DNA of 64,000 bases from an uncultured Acetobacteroides sp. (lineage in GTDB: Bacteria > Bacteroidota > Bacteroidia > Bacteroidales > ZOR0009). Below, in pieces: positions 18,401 through 28,874 of the stretch. The stretch spans positions 186,001 through 250,000 of the forward strand of contig NZ_OY782755.1 in assembly GCF_963678165.1 (NCBI RefSeq), in the 5' to 3' direction. The notes beneath the pieces were generated by a model that made no database searches, was not told the DNA's origin, and saw nothing but the letters and a program-made list of their open reading frames with translations. Both the position numbers and the translations under genes were made by a program. Position 1 is the stretch's first letter, and each line of letters starts with the position of its first letter.

Positions 18401-21400
18401 CTAATGGTGTAGCTTACGGTAACGGTTTTGCCGGTACCCGTAGAAGCATTGTCATAGGTTGCGGTGGCCGATACCGAAATGTCGTCGGTGCCAATTTTAT
18501 TGGTGATGGCGCCTGCTGTTACTGCTGCCGTATTACTGCCGTCGTAAACTTTCGATATGGTAAGGGATGGGTCGTTAACCGTAAGCTTTCGTTTACCCAC
18601 TTCAATGGTGATGGTTGCAGAGCTTGCCCCTGCCACATTGGTACCCGTAATGGTATATGTTGTAGCGGGAGAAATAACCGTAGGCGTTCCGCTAATGGCT
18701 CCTGTTTTGGCATCGAAGCTTAAACCGGCAGGCAATGTAGGGCTTATGGTGTAGCCATAAGGGGTTATTTTTCGGATCCTATGATTACGTTGATCAGCAA
18801 CATAAACATTCCCTGCCGCATCGGTAGCCACTCCGAAGGGTAGGCAAAATTGAGCCTCCGTTACGATGCCATCTTTAAATCCCTGGAAGTGACCGGCAAG
18901 GGTAGTGACCGTGGCATCGGAAGCAATTTTCCGGATTCTATTATTGTTTACATCGGCCACATATACATATCCTGCCACATCGGTTGCCACTCCGAGGGGG
19001 TAGTTAAATTGAGCCGCCGCTCCAGTACCGTCGGTATATCCCGGGGAGCTTCCAGCGAGGGTGGTTACTATTCCCGAGGGGGCTATTTTTCGTATTCTAT
19101 GATTATTTTGATCTGCAACGTAAATATTCCCTGCCGCATCGGTGGCCATTCCTATTGGGTTGCTAAATTGAGCCAACGTTCCTGCACCATCAGCATATCC
19201 CTGGGAACTTCCGGCAAGGGTAGTCACTACTCCCGAGGGTGTTATTTTTCGTATTCTATGATTAATTTGATCCGCAACATAAACATTTCCGGCCGCATCG
19301 GTGGCCACTCCTGTTGGGTAACTAAATTGAGCCGCTGTTCCTGTGCCATCAGCATCGCCTGATATGCTTCCTGCGAGTGTAGTTACTACTCCGTTGGGGG
19401 TTATTTTTCGTATTCTATGATTATTTTGATCTGCAACGTAAATATTCCCTGCCGCATCGGTGGCCACACCTCTTGGGTTGCTAAATTGAGCCAACGTTCC
19501 TGCACCATCAGCATATCCCGGGGAGCTTCCGGCAAGGGTAGTCACTACTCCCGAGGGTGTTATTTTTCGTATTCTATGATTAATTTGATCCGCAACATAA
19601 ACATTTCCTGCCGCATCGGTTGCCACTCCTGTTGGGTCGTTAAATTGAACCGCAGCTCCGGTGCCATCGGCATATCCTTGGGAGCTGCCCGCAAGAGTGC
19701 TTACCTCGTTGGGTATAGTGGCCGGTACTGCCCCTCCGCTGTTAGTTGGGGTTAACGCAGAAACCGCTGTTCCTACTGTAAAAAGCTGCGATGAAGCCGT
19801 GTAGCTTATGGTAGGTGCTACCTGCAGGGTGTTGAACGTAACCACATCGCCGTAGCTGGTACCTTTGGCATTAGTAGCATACGCCCTTGCATAATAGGTA
19901 GAGCCAGGAACTAATCCGGTGAGCGAAGCGGTAAAGGTTCTGGTGGCAGCAGAGGCCGTAATATCTACTTTACTATCGGTAGTGGTTGGTACAGTATTGG
20001 TGCTGCTGTAGCAGATGCCGTAATGGGTTGGAGTAAGGCCCGATGAGCCCAATGAGGTGATGGCTCCATTACCTGTTGCCGATATGCTTGTAATAGCGGT
20101 TACGCCTTGCGTAGCAACTAGCGGTAAAAGCTGCCATTTTAAGCAGGGATATCCATTGTTTACATCTGCGGAAATTGCCCATATATCGGCTGTGCCGTTG
20201 GTGGATTCTTCCACAAAATCCCACGTGGCCGCGGTAAAGGTATTCTGGGCTTTCATTGTGGCAGTAGATGCTCCAGAACCAACTCCGTTACTGGTAGGTA
20301 CTTTTGTGTTATCCCAAAAGCTGTAGCTTACCGTGGAGTTTGAATTATTTCCCGCTAATCCGCCAGTATACGAAGTTCCGGGGGTAGTGCCTGATGCATA
20401 CGAGTTGTTTATTGATGACCCAGATTCGTTATTCCCCACTAACCCTCCGATAGATGTAGTTCCCGACACCGTGGCTGTAGCATATGAGTTGCTTACCGTG
20501 GAATGATAGTTATCTCCCACTAATCCGCCGACAGCATCATTGCCAGACACAGTACCTGTAGCGTATGAGCTGCTTACCGTAGATTGAGTGGTATTATAGC
20601 CCACCAATCCGCCGGTATACCGATTCCCGTATACCGAACATCCTGTCAATCCAAGGTTTTGAATGGTGGCGTGGTTTGTAACACCGAAAAGACCTATATA
20701 GCCAGAGGTAGGACGGTTGATGGTGAGCCCGCTGATGGTATGTCCTAAGCCATTGTAGCTACCACTAAAAACGGTCGTACTAGTGTTTCCGATGGGCGAA
20801 AAGCCTTTACCACCATTCCAGCTGGAGGTGGCCGAAGCATCAATATCGGCTGTTTGGATGAAATTTTTGTTCCACACCGAAGAGGTTTGCGAGAGCCAGT
20901 TAAGGTCGCTGAGGGTAGCTATCTGATAAGGGTTGCTGGCAGAGCCATCGCCCGCCGAAGGGGCAACCGGAGCGGGCATGGTGGTAAACGTAACCACATC
21001 GCCGTAGTTGGTGCCCCCTCCTCCGCTATTGGTGCCATACGCCCGCGCATAGTAGAGCGTGTTGGGCGTAAGGCCGGCAAGCGAAACAGTAAATGGCCCG
21101 GTGGCAGCTGGGGTGCCTAACGCGGCTTTGCTATCGGCTATGGTTGGGGTGGCATTGGTGCTGCTGTAGCAGATGCCGTACGTTGTAGTGGAGGCGCCTA
21201 AGCAGGTTATGGACCCGTTGCCGGTGGCCGTGGTGGCGGCTATGCCGGTAGCCCCCTGCGTCGCTAAAATGGATAAATCTTCGACGATGGTAAAGCAGGA
21301 ACGCCAGCTACCGTACGATGCCGCACTTCCCGGTAGTACATGGAGCACCTTAGCACCTGCTGGTTGGCTAAAGGCCTCAAAGCCTAGGGAAACGGAGCCC

Positions 21401-22299
21401 CCATCGCTGCGGTACTCGTTTACCGTTAAGCTGCTGGATGCGTTGGAAAACGCAAAATTGCCAATGGAGGTAACCGAGCTGGGGATGTTCATGGAGGTTA
21501 GGCCTGTACAATTAAAAAACGCACTACTGCCAATGGCGGTAACCGAGCTGGGTATGTTCATGGAAGTTAGGCCTGTACAACCACTAAACGCATTATTGCC
21601 AATGGAGGTCACCGAGCTGGGTATGGTTACGGAGGTTAGGCCGCTACAATCCAAAAACACAAAATCGCCAATGGCGGTAACCGAGCTGGGGATGGAATAG
21701 CTCGCTCTATTCGAGGGGAAGTAAATGATCGTCGATTTATTTTTGCTAAAAAGCACCCCATAGGTGGAGCTATAGCTGGGGTTGCCATCATCTACCGTAA
21801 TGGAACAGCTGTTATGACGAAACGCACCATCGCCAATGGCGGTAACCGAGCTGGGTATATTCACGGAGGTTAGACCGCTACAACCGCAAAACGCAAAATT
21901 GCCAATGGAGGTCACCGAGCTGGGTATGGTTACGGAGGTTAGTCCGCTACAACCAAAAAACGCATAATCACCAATGGCGGTAACCGAGCTGGGGATAGCT
22001 ATCGATTTCAACTTATCACACATCCAGAATGCATAAAATGGTATAGCATTACCGTCAATGGCAGCCCCGCTGAGGTTGATGCTAGTCAGGCTGTATTTTG
22101 CCGTCATGTCCTTTAGGGTGGTAATGTCGGAGCTGTTGATGCTTCCGGTAACGGTAAGGCTGGTAACCGAGCTTTGTTCGGCGGGGGTAAGCAGGGTTGT
22201 CAGGGTTCCTGCTGTGGCCACGTTAACGGTTTTGGAAACCTGCGCTTGCAGCGCTATGCTGCAGGCTAGCGAGAGGAAAAGAAGTACAATTTTTCTCAT
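15406..22299 (-). CDS. Giant secreted mosaic protein: LRR_5, GLUG, NHL, YDG, MBG repeats and T9SS tail
   Basis: The 2297-aa protein has a signal peptide ([20 protein letters not shown]). Modules in order: BspA-type LRR_5 repeats (about 40-330, units like [20 protein letters not shown]); Fn3-like segments ([11 protein letters not shown]); GLUG-type repeats (about 540-660, [14 protein letters not shown]); six 53-residue NHL-like repeats (about 860-1175, [22 protein letters not shown]); a putative Ig-like domain ([18 protein letters not shown]); two YDG repeats; seven 77-residue MBG repeats (about 1410-1945); an Ig-like segment; and a C-terminal T9SS type A sorting domain (VFPNPVY...[22 protein letters not shown]). 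The protein is thus expected on the surface through type IX secretion, probably as an adhesin. Its gene leads the unit with the OmpA-family protein. Confidence 0.88.
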   Translation of the reverse strand: MRKIVLLFLSLACSIALQAQVSKTVNVATAGTLTTLLTPAEQSSVTSLTVTGSINSSDITTLKDMTAKYSLTSINLSGAAIDGNAIPFYAFWMCDKLKSIAIPSSVTAIGDYAFFGCSGLTSVTIPSSVTSIGNFAFCGCSGLTSVNIPSSVTAIGDGAFRHNSCSITVDDGNPSYSSTYGVLFSKNKSTIIYFPSNRASYSIPSSVTAIGDFVFLDCSGLTSVTIPSSVTSIGNNAFSGCTGLTSMNIPSSVTAIGSSAFFNCTGLTSMNIPSSVTSIGNFAFSNASSSLTVNEYRSDGGSVSLGFEAFSQPAGAKVLHVLPGSAASYGSWRSCFTIVEDLSILATQGATGIAATTATGNGSITCLGASTTTYGICYSSTNATPTIADSKAALGTPAATGPFTVSLAGLTPNTLYYARAYGTNSGGGGTNYGDVVTFTTMPAPVAPSAGDGSASNPYQIATLSDLNWLSQTSSVWNKNFIQTADIDASATSSWNGGKGFSPIGNTSTTVFSGSYNGLGHTISGLTINRPTSGYIGLFGVTNHATIQNLGLTGCSVYGNRYTGGLVGYNTTQSTVSSSYATGTVSGNDAVGGLVGDNYHSTVSNSYATATVSGTTSIGGLVGNNESGSSINNSYASGTTPGTSYTGGLAGNNSNSTVSYSFWDNTKVPTSNGVGSGASTATMKAQNTFTAATWDFVEESTNGTADIWAISADVNNGYPCLKWQLLPLVATQGVTAITSISATGNGAITSLGSSGLTPTHYGICYSSTNTVPTTTDSKVDITASAATRTFTASLTGLVPGSTYYARAYATNAKGTSYGDVVTFNTLQVAPTISYTASSQLFTVGTAVSALTPTNSGGAVPATIPNEVSTLAGSSQGYADGTGAAVQFNDPTGVATDAAGNVYVADQINHRIRKITPSGVVTTLAGSSPGYADGAGTLAQFSNPRGVATDAAGNIYVADQNNHRIRKITPNGVVTTLAGSISGDADGTGTAAQFSYPTGVATDAAGNVYVADQINHRIRKITPSGVVTTLAGSSQGYADGAGTLAQFSNPIGMATDAAGNIYVADQNNHRIRKIAPSGIVTTLAGSSPGYTDGTGAAAQFNYPLGVATDVAGYVYVADVNNNRIRKIASDATVTTLAGHFQGFKDGIVTEAQFCLPFGVATDAAGNVYVADQRNHRIRKITPYGYTISPTLPAGLSFDAKTGAISGTPTVISPATTYTITGTNVAGASSATITIEVGKRKLTVNDPSLTISKVYDGSNTAAVTAGAITNKIGTDDISVSATATYDNASTGTGKTVTVSYTISGANVAKYTAPDNYVVSTGEITPRKLTAGNPALSLSKTYDGTPAASVTPGSIANKVGTDDISVSATATYDNASAGTGKAITVSYTISGADVAKYTAPDNYVVNIGEITAKAITVTADDNLGKVYGNADPALTYTASPALLGSDAFTGSLTRATGESVGSYPIAQGSLSAGGNYAITFAPKSFTVTPKAITVTADDNQGKVYGNTDPALTYTASPALLGSDAFTGSLTRATGESVGSYAIAQGSLSAGGNYAITFAPKNFTITPKAITVTADDNQGKVYGNADPALTYTASPALLGSDAFTGSLTRATGESVGSYAIAQGSLSASSNYSITFVPKGFAITPKAITVTADDNQGKVYGNADPALTYTASPALLGSDAFTGNLTRATGESVGSYPIAQGSLSAGGNYAITFAPKSFTVTPKAITVTANDNQGKVYGNADPALTYTASPALLGSDAFTGNLTRTSGESVGSYPIAQGSLSAGGNYAITFAPKSFTVTPKAITVTANDNQGKVYSNADPALTYTASPALLGSDAFTGSLTRATGESVGSYPIAQGSLSASSNYSITFVPKGFTITPKAITVTADDNQGKVYGNADPALTYTASPALLGSDIFTGSLTRATGESVGSYPIAQGSLTAGSSYSLTFVGKDFSIAAKQLTITPPKVVTSKMYDGTTTATITSLGKVSGIIPADAASVSVLGAAAYNNSAAGTAKTITVTYTLSGSSAKSYLAPASEVIAGGQISEKITLATLKSPQSGCEGSALSLPYTILSGEPTQYRIIFGSKALSAGFRDISLTDLSPSEQPISIPVPTGATEGVYTASLQMVNSLNDASELYPFTFSINLSSDYIVTKFNDVVLCNDASNRFTSYQWYKNGAPISGATKQFYNDPQGLSGAYSVQVVTVTGETLMSCAKTVTMPAPTSVTLTVFPNPVYSNQGCSVKISGLNDSELQGTTLSVYSLKGLRVFHTPKVESLNTLNMPVGNGVYVGHLTTAKNKDYTFKVIVVR
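16460..18077 (-). repeat. Seven tandem 231-bp repeats coding MBG domains
   Basis: Seven in-frame units of 77 codons each, nearly identical in DNA, run through the giant gene. The start of each unit encodes [20 protein letters not shown]. Differences are few (N/D, S/N, A/TS swaps) and are shared between non-adjacent units, which suggests exchange between copies. Copy number is likely to vary by recombination and may be miscounted in short-read assemblies. Confidence 0.9.
18770..19722 (-). repeat. Six tandem 159-bp repeats coding NHL-like units
   Basis: Six in-frame 53-codon units ([30 protein letters not shown]) lie within the giant gene. DNA identity is high between units three and five apart. 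Six NHL units would fit a complete six-bladed beta-propeller. Confidence 0.85.
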
Positions 22300-24015
22300 A
22301 TAATGGTAATGGCTAACAGCTTTGGTTGCCCCGCTTGGGGCTAGTTGTTGGCTGTGGTTTGCTTTTGTCTATATTGGCTGGTGCTTTATAGGCATCCATT
22401 TCTTTCAGGATCACACATCTGCGACAGCTCCGCTAGAGCGACCGCTTCTTGCTGCTGCGCGCTTAAGATCAGCGGCGCTGTTATGTGTATCTACCTATCC
22501 TGCAAGCCACGATACCCCGGACAGTGCACCGAAAAGAAGAGCTCTACTACTACTATGCTTTCCTAAGGCTTAGGACTATAAATTAGGGCGCAATTTAACA
22601 ATTCTCCGCTTTGGTTCTACCGCTTACGGAAATTATTATCATTCATGCAAATGCTGATGATGCTTGGTGGGCGCTACGTGGGTTTTGTAGCGAATAGAAT
22701 GGGGATTATAGATGGAGTTGCCCGCTATTCAGCGAATACATTCAACTCTAGTTGGCGAAGGTTCCTGCCCATAGCCGTTAAGCTAAGGATGGGTAAGCAA
22801 CGAAAGAAATTCTAAGCGCGCTTCGCAGATCCGACTCACCCCCAATCCCCCTCTCTCCGAATGGCATTGGAGAGTCTGCCCATACCGTAAGCGGCATATA
22901 CTTGCCATTCGCAAAGAGGGGGCTGCGGCACGGATATAGGCTGCAGCATATTCGGAGCGCAGGAAGTTCTCGTTAGGCGAAGGCTCCTGCCGATAGCCGT
23001 CAAGCTAAGGATGGGTAAGCAACGAAAGAAGTTCTAAGCGCGCTTTGCAAATCCGACTCACCCCCAATCCCCCTCTCTCCGAATGGCATTGGAGAGCCTG
23101 CCCATACGGTAAGCGACTACTAGAGGGGGGTGCGGCACGGATATAGGCTGCAGCTTAATCGGAGCGCTGGAAGTCCCCTCGTTAGGCGAAGGCTTTTGCC
23201 CATAGCCGTCAAGCTAAGGATGGGTAAGCAACGAAAGAAGTGCTAAGCGCGCTTCGCAGATCCGACTCACCCCCAATCCCCCTCTCTCCGAATGGCATTG
23301 GAGAGCCTGCCCATACGGTAAGCGACTACTTGCCATTCGCAAAGAGGGGGGTGCGGCACGGATATAGGCTGCAGCTTAATCGGAGCGTAGGAAGTCCCCT
23401 CTTTTAGACGAGCAGGCGGCGCCTGAGTAAAGAAAGCAGAAGCCGCAACGTTCTTTTTCTGGTTAACCCACCACTCGGCTAAGAGAGGGGATTTAGGGGT
23501 GAGTTGGGAATGGGCATGGCATAGGCATTTCCTTGTTTGGCGAAGGTTCCTGCCCATAGCCGTTAAGCTAAGGATGGGTAAGCAACGAAAGAAGTGCTAA
23601 GCGCGCTTCGCAGATCCGACTCACCCCCAATCCCCCTCTCTCCGAATGGCATTGGAGAGCCTGCCCATACGGTAAGCGACTACTTGCCATTCGCAAAGAG
23701 GGGGCTGCGGCACGGATATAGGCTGCAGCATAATCGGAGCGCTGGAAGTCCCCTCTTTTTCGACGAGCAGGCATCGCCTGAGTAAAGGAGGTAGAAGCCG
23801 CAACGTTCTTTTACTGGTTAACCAACCATTCGGCTAAGAGAGGGGATTTAGGGGTGAGTTGGGAATGGGCATGGCATAGGCATTTCCTTGTTTGGCGAAG
23901 GTTCCTGCCTCGTTAGTCGAAGGCTCCAGCCTTCGTCAGCTCTATCATTGCAGGCTATAGCCTGCAGAATAGATTCGACTAAGGCGATAGCCTCAGCCGA
24001 ACAAGGGATAGGCAT
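22300..24015. repeat. 1.7-kb gene-free repeat field with four copies of a TIR-bounded element
   Basis: No gene is supported. Two full copies of a roughly 245-bp element (23263-23506, 23617-23861) and two copies lacking the right end (22832-22960, 23054-23170) lie in tandem. Joining segments (GCCGT.AAGCTAAGGATGGG, GTTAGGCGAAGGCT) are shared. Left arm CGACTCACCCCCAATCCCC and right arm (other strand) CAACTCACCCCTAAATCCCC form the terminal inverted repeat. A fifth copy lies at 42520-42765. The first 300 bp (about 22488-22610) resemble 45510-45635. Short frames across the copies are artefacts of the repeat. Confidence 0.7.
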
Positions 24016-25218
24016 CTACAGTAACTCTAGCTTGTAAAGTTCACCCTCGTGCTCATCCATAAGCTTTAATATACAGCGCCTATTTTTAGCGGTATAGTAG
24101 AATACTTGTGCCGAATTTGGCTTTACCAGTACCTGATAAAGTGGAACTCCGTTTAACTCCCCATCCAGCGTAATAGTCATGTAGTAGACCTTTGCTCGAA
24201 TATTTTCAGGAATAATACATACCCCCTTTTTGTAGCTTAAAATGGAATACATTTTAGTCAGGTAAGCTTCTGGTGTAACAATGGTAACATCAACTGTACC
24301 ATCGGTAAGGTAGCATTCTCCTTTTATATTCGTCCGATGCTTAATGATTGAAGGAACCTCAATCTTAAATTCGTTAACTAGGTACTTAAATTCGGCATTA
24401 CTGTGGCTGAGCCCATGGGGTGCATAGACGTTGCTTTTAACCGACAGCACATCTTGATTTAGCGCATCACCTAAGAGGTATCCTAGCCTATTTTTTGTTT
24501 TTTCTTCAATATTACCATAGCCGCCAAATACGATGAGCTTGTCCTTATTAAGGTTAACCCCTTTTATGGACGATAAGATATTGAGGCATGATACTCTAAA
24601 TCGATCTTTCATGTTCGAAAAACCATAATCGTAGGGAATAAGCGTAAAGCCCAGCTCAAGTGCTTTTCGAACGACCTCCCCGAAGGTTGGTTCGTTGGTA
24701 TATACACCGGTAAGCCCAACTACTGGATACTTCCGCTGGCCTAAAAGGGTATCCTGCACATTTAACGCCTCAAGTGCAATATACTTATAGCCCAGCTTTC
24801 TTAGCCCATCCAGAATATCGTAAAGGAATACACGGGGTGACGGGTAGTGGTGAATGTCGTTTAAAAGAAGAACATCATGCTGCGCCGCCAACCGAAGAAT
24901 CTCCTTTTTGGCATCTATACGGCGATAGTTCTTCCTGTTATAACGGGTTGTATCCAACGAAAAGCTGTCAGCTGCATTATTTCGCTTGTCGAATACATTG
25001 AGCGCCCTATCGTATTCGCACATGAAAGACATTATGGTCCCGTACATCTCGAAGTAAAAGCAAGAATCTTCCTTTACATAGGATAGTGAGTCCTTTTGGA
25101 GATGCCGATACTGCTCAAGCGCACTTCCCTTGAAAGGGCTAAACTGATATACTGATTGTGCAGCAGCTTCGCTACAACCTGCAAGCATGAAAGCTAGCAT
25201 ATAAAATATTCGAACCAT
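24016..25218 (-). CDS. Lipoprotein related to ChaN/erythromycin-esterase-like proteins
   Basis: The 400-aa protein has a lipoprotein signal (MVRIFYMLAFMLAGC). The region VLLLNDIHHYPSPRVFLYDIL near residue 117 and KYIALEALN near 145 resemble the conserved motif (E/D-x-H) and the following strand of the ChaN / EreA-type fold, in which such histidines and acids bind metal or haem or act in hydrolysis. The later KLIVFGGYGNIEEK and VYAPHGLSHSN segments would contribute other fold elements. The match is by motif only and moderate. No partner gene lies beside it; it is flanked by repeat fields on both sides. The substrate is unknown. Confidence 0.55.
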   Translation of the reverse strand: MVRIFYMLAFMLAGCSEAAAQSVYQFSPFKGSALEQYRHLQKDSLSYVKEDSCFYFEMYGTIMSFMCEYDRALNVFDKRNNAADSFSLDTTRYNRKNYRRIDAKKEILRLAAQHDVLLLNDIHHYPSPRVFLYDILDGLRKLGYKYIALEALNVQDTLLGQRKYPVVGLTGVYTNEPTFGEVVRKALELGFTLIPYDYGFSNMKDRFRVSCLNILSSIKGVNLNKDKLIVFGGYGNIEEKTKNRLGYLLGDALNQDVLSVKSNVYAPHGLSHSNAEFKYLVNEFKIEVPSIIKHRTNIKGECYLTDGTVDVTIVTPEAYLTKMYSILSYKKGVCIIPENIRAKVYYMTITLDGELNGVPLYQVLVKPNSAQVFYYTAKNRRCILKLMDEHEGELYKLELL

Positions 25219-25599
25219 TGCTAGTAAGTATTACAATTTTTGCTGTTTTTCATAAAGAGGAGGTGCTTTCGCTCTACAATCAAAACACCCATAGCTGTCA
25301 ATATATACATCTGTAAGCGACGAAAATGTGCTAACCGCTTCGTAGAACCGACTCACCCCCAATCCCCTCGTTAGGCGAAGACTCCAGCCTCAGCCGAACA
25401 AGGGCTATGACGGGCTGGTTTAACCTCTACGAGGTAAGATCTGCCTATGTGGCGACATGCTACAAGTTGGAATGCCCTACGGGCAACTCTCCTTCTATCC
25501 TCGTTAGGCGAAGGCTATGGGTGATAGCCTTCGCCTAACAAGAGGACTTTTAAATTTTTCTACGCATCATTTGTCGTCGAAATGGATGATCAGAACAGC
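25219..25599. repeat. Gene-free stretch with repeat fragments and a perfect hairpin
   Basis: It contains a fragment of the TIR-bounded element (25348-25369), a roughly 100-bp segment (25411-25512) repeated at 26938-27035, and a hairpin at 25503-25539 with 16-bp perfect arms GTTAGGCGAAGGCTAT / ATAGCCTTCGCCTAAC. No gene is seen. Confidence 0.6.
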
Positions 25600-26481
25600 T
25601 TACTTCCCAAAATTTCTCGACACAAATGGTAGGCAGGTAAGGAGTGCCGAGTGCCAGTATTCGCTGGTATGGGCGCCATCGCGTACGCGGAATTCACAGG
25701 GGATTTGTTGCCGGCGCATGGCCTGAGTGAATTCGATGTTACGGTCGAGCAAGAAGTCGTCGTCGCCACAATCAACAAACCATTTCACGCTTCGGAGCTG
25801 CTCCTTGCGGGCATCATCGGCATCAGCCACATACTTTATGCAGCTATTCTCCTGTACCGACTTGGTGAGCAAAGCCATCTTGTCGTTGGGATTTTGTGAG
25901 GGGACTGCTCCTTCCTGTGGGATGTTCATTAAAGCACTCATTGCATATACCGACGAAAACATGTCGCTGTGCTTTTGCCCATAGGCAGTGGCACCTCCTC
26001 CGCCCATTGACAAACCAGCAATAGCGCGGTGCTGCTTATCGCCAATAACACGGTAGGTTTTTTCGATAAAGGGTAAAAATTCGGAGTAGAAGAATGTTTC
26101 ATACTTCCAGCCCGGCATATCGAAGTAGCCATTCCATGCACCGTCGGAGACGTTTCCACCAGCATTGGGCGATACAATAATCATTTCGCAGGCTTCGCCG
26201 GATGCGATGAGCTGGTCGGCCACCTCTTTGGCGTGCTCGTTGTCAAACCAACTCGTATTCACGCCCGACATTCCATGCAGAAGGTAAAGAATTGGATACC
26301 TACGATTCGCATCAGTACCGTAGCTCTTCGGTAGGAAGATGGTGTAGTCGCGATCGGCATTCAAAACGTTGCTGTGAATAGTTTTGGTTTCCACCTTGCT
26401 TTGTGGCCCCCACTGTCCGAATTGTGCCGATGCTTCAAAAGCAAACAACACGCCGATAAAGAATAGGAATAGCTGTTTCAT
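25600..26481 (-). CDS. Exported alpha/beta-hydrolase esterase (esterase D / tributyrin esterase type)
   Basis: Start ATG 26481 gives a clean signal peptide (MKQLFLFFIGVLFAFEASAQ), so the first four codons of the longest frame are dropped; the protein is 293 aa. The nucleophile elbow GLSMGGGGA is near residue 153. The acid is probably in DCGDDDFLLDRN (about 228), and the histidine in DGAHTSEYWHSAL (about 277). The opening RYPILYLLHGMSGVNTSWFDN, with its oxyanion-hole glycine, is typical of S-formylglutathione hydrolase-like and feruloyl/acetyl xylan esterase relatives. Export suggests action on carbohydrate esters outside the cytoplasm. No cellulosome or polysaccharide gene is adjacent. Confidence 0.88.
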   Translation of the reverse strand: MKQLFLFFIGVLFAFEASAQFGQWGPQSKVETKTIHSNVLNADRDYTIFLPKSYGTDANRRYPILYLLHGMSGVNTSWFDNEHAKEVADQLIASGEACEMIIVSPNAGGNVSDGAWNGYFDMPGWKYETFFYSEFLPFIEKTYRVIGDKQHRAIAGLSMGGGGATAYGQKHSDMFSSVYAMSALMNIPQEGAVPSQNPNDKMALLTKSVQENSCIKYVADADDARKEQLRSVKWFVDCGDDDFLLDRNIEFTQAMRRQQIPCEFRVRDGAHTSEYWHSALLTCLPFVSRNFGK

Positions 26482-27194
26482 ACAATCTATCATTTTTAGG
26501 TTTAAATGCGAATTAAGAGCAGGACTTAGCCTATGGCCCCTCGTTAAGCGGGGGTATCGGTGGTTTTGCCCGCTTCCCTGCGAATACGTTCAACCCCTTG
26601 GGGGCATAGCCGTCAATCTAAGGATTTTTCTCAAAACTCAAATGTATATTCATGGCTCGTTATCCCCTCCTTGGGAGGGGGCAGGGGGTGGGTTTACTCG
26701 TTTAAATCAATATTTTACTTTACTTAGCGTTCTTAACCCACCCCTACCTCCCGCTCAGGCGGGAGGATAAACAGTTTCAATCATGAACTGGCACTTAATT
26801 TCTATCCTTTTCTTTCAAAAAATATAACCCGATCATCCGCTTAGCTTGAGCTATTCATGTTGAAGACCCTACGGGCTTCGGGTTGTAGGATATGGTAGTT
26901 TGTTTCAATTAATCAACACGCCCATCCCTCGCTAGGACTGGTTTAACCTCTACGAGGTAAGATCTGCCGATGTGGCGACATGCTACAAGTCGGAATGCCC
27001 TACGGGCAACACCCCTTCTACCCTCGTTAGGCGAAGGTTGAAGCCCATTACCGAACAAGGGCAATTTAGCGATTATTGGCGGCGGTTGTGCCGCGGGTGC
27101 AAAAAAAGGAGAGGGTGCCTCGCGGTAACCTCTCCATGAACAACAAATAATTAAGTATACAGATGAATCCAATGATTGTGCCTACCTCCGAGGG
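26482..27194. repeat. Gene-free stretch: second copy of the inverted-repeat element and a 100-bp repeat
   Basis: 26623-26790 is the second copy of the element at 1437-1605. 26938-27035 repeats 25411-25512 (CTCTACGAGGTAAGATCTGC and CGGAATGCCCTACGGGCAAC). 27060-27105 resembles 45607-45655 (CAATTTAGCGATTAT). No gene is seen. Confidence 0.6.
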
Positions 27195-28130
27195 CTAGCT
27201 GGGGTTGTTACCCTTCCTCTTCTTCAGCCGCAGCTCTATCCGCTGCGGGGTGTTGTCGGCAAGGACAAGCTGCTGGCTTTCTATATCGCAGGCAATCTTT
27301 TCGGCGGTTATGTTGTAGATGTCGAACTCGCGCTTGCTGTTGCGCACCTCGCCGGTTTTGCCGGTTTTACGATCGAGCAGCACGAAGGGCTTACCGTCTA
27401 CCGTTCTGGTGGTGGATAGTACCCGCACGCGGACGTTCTCCTCGGGTTTGCCGGTTTCGCTGTTGAGCACCGTGATGGTCGTCAGCCGCTCGGCGTACTC
27501 CTTCTTGCTGCGCACCTCGGTATAGCCCTTGAACGCTTCGGGGTGGGTGAGGCTGATGATGTCGGCCACCATGTCCATCTCGTCGAGCATCCCCCTGCCC
27601 TCGTTTACCAGCTGCTCGAGCTCCGTGCGCTTTACCTTCTTGTCCGCGTTGTAGGCTTCCTGCTTGGCGTTGGCGGCGGTAAGCGCCTGCATGTTGGCCT
27701 CTACGGTGGTGAGCAGCTCCTCGGTGACGTTGTAGGGTACCAGCCCGGCGGCGTTTTCGCGGGCCAGCTTGAGCACGGTGCCTACGCTATCGTTGATGGC
27801 CTTGTAGGTGGCGTTCTTGATCTCGGAGCGGGTGGTGTGCAGCTCGGCTACCAGGGGCAGGTTGTTCTGCTTGGTGAAGTAGAGCTCTTCGGCCTTTACG
27901 ACGGCGAACAGCGGGGCAATCACCTTGTCGGTGGCGGTGCTTACGGCTACGCTAATGAGCTTATCCTCCGACTCGAGGTACACCATCAGCTTTTCGCCCT
28001 TGCCGATTAGCGCTTCGGCCTCGGTGACGAACTGCTTGGCCGCCGGAATGGCGCTGAGCGCATCGCAGCCTTTTACGTACTTGCTTACTCCCGTAATCAT
28101 TCGGAAAAATACCTTGTTAACTTCTTTCAT
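27195..28130 (-). CDS. Cytoplasmic protein of unknown function, long copy of a duplicated gene
   Basis: The 311-aa protein has no signal peptide. The N-terminal two thirds are mostly helical (KQFVTEAEALIGKGEKLMVYL.., ELHTTRSEIKNATYKAINDS). The last 100 residues look like a small beta-sandwich (TITVLNSETGKPEENVRVRVLS.., TPQRIELRLKKRK), as in carboxypeptidase regulatory-like or Cna-B-like domains. A near-identical copy lies at 39553-40377 in the same orientation; that one lacks 33 residues present here and differs at the extreme C-terminus. The two copies enclose the YD-repeat genes. I do not recognise the family with certainty. Confidence 0.75.
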   Translation of the reverse strand: MKEVNKVFFRMITGVSKYVKGCDALSAIPAAKQFVTEAEALIGKGEKLMVYLESEDKLISVAVSTATDKVIAPLFAVVKAEELYFTKQNNLPLVAELHTTRSEIKNATYKAINDSVGTVLKLARENAAGLVPYNVTEELLTTVEANMQALTAANAKQEAYNADKKVKRTELEQLVNEGRGMLDEMDMVADIISLTHPEAFKGYTEVRSKKEYAERLTTITVLNSETGKPEENVRVRVLSTTRTVDGKPFVLLDRKTGKTGEVRNSKREFDIYNITAEKIACDIESQQLVLADNTPQRIELRLKKRKGNNPS

Positions 28131-28412
28131 ACTACTAGTTTTTTTGGTTGGATTTAGGACGTTTTTGTAATTGGTCTTCTATTTTGGGTTCTACTTAGGT
28201 TTTTGCTTTTCGGCTCGGGTGGCGCCCTCCGCTGCTGGCGGCATGCTGCAGGAGGATACCAGTAGGATTTACTTAACTTACTGCCTAAAGATATAGCTTT
28301 AATTCTTATTTGCATCCGTATTTATACCTTTTATTATCAAAACAGATGTAAATATGGGTTTCACCAAAAGAAAAGAGGGAACGTGCTTTTCCAGATTGTA
28401 CGCGGGGCTGCT
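27213..28412. repeat. Direct long repeat flanking the YD-repeat locus, left copy
   Basis: Identity with 39559-40659 begins inside the 3' end of the coding region (CTTCCTCTTCTT) and continues about 280 bp upstream of the start codon to GTACGCGGGGCTGCTT. Apart from a 99-bp in-frame difference the copies are almost identical by eye. Confidence 0.85.
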
Positions 28413-28618
28413 TTCCCTTCGGCTCCGCTCGGAGAACGGAGGACTTGGTTGCCTGTAGCGGCAAAAAAGAAAAGCGCAACCGTGGTGGTGGCTGCGCTGG
28501 TGTATGGATTTGCTAGCTTGGCGGTTATAAAACCGATACTTAAGTTCGACGGAATTACAAATGCAGGCGAGCCTCGTGCGTTTAATTAGACTACGGTGAG
28601 CAAGGGGACTTCTTCCAG

Positions 28619-28730
28619 AAAAACATCTCCACCCTATAGCGCAAAAAAGCCCGGATTGCTCCAGGCTTTTTTATTTTCGTTTTATTGCGGTTACAAACCG
28701 CTGCTTATGTTAGACGAAATTACAACCGTA
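28619..28730. repeat. Cassette-flanking repeat, copy (i), with terminator
   Basis: AACATCTCCACCCTATAGCG, then the hairpin AAAAAAGCC/GGCTTTTTT, then CGGTTACAAACCGCTGCTTA. Copies (ii) 31310-31440 and (iii) 31470-31600 share these flanks. In (ii) the hairpin is replaced by a different one. Confidence 0.75.
28643..28672 (-). terminator. Terminator downstream of candidate immunity gene 1
   Basis: AAAAAAGCC..GGCTTTTTT stem with T runs in both directions, inside cassette repeat (i). Confidence 0.7.
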
Positions 28731-28874
28731 GCGAAGCAGAACTCAGTGTAACTAAATGCCTCCTAACGTTGTGCTTTTAGTCTACCGATTGTGGGGATTC
28801 GTATTTTTATTCCACCCATCGCAAAATTGATGTTCTTCAACCATCTTAAATCCATTGTTGCAATATGAGTATAA

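Larger units (their letters stand above)
28131..28874. repeat. Gene-free stretch with dispersed repeat copies
   Basis: It holds the upstream part of the long direct repeat (to 28412), a degraded hairpin-type repeat at 28465-28600 resembling 44310-44450, and the terminator-bearing cassette repeat at 28619-28730. Nothing coding is supported. Confidence 0.55.

Noticed and set aside
23267-23803. Short proteins on both strands in the repeat field
   Set aside because: The same peptide (PLCEWQVVAYRMGRLSNA) appears in each repeat copy; these are readings of the non-coding 245-bp element.
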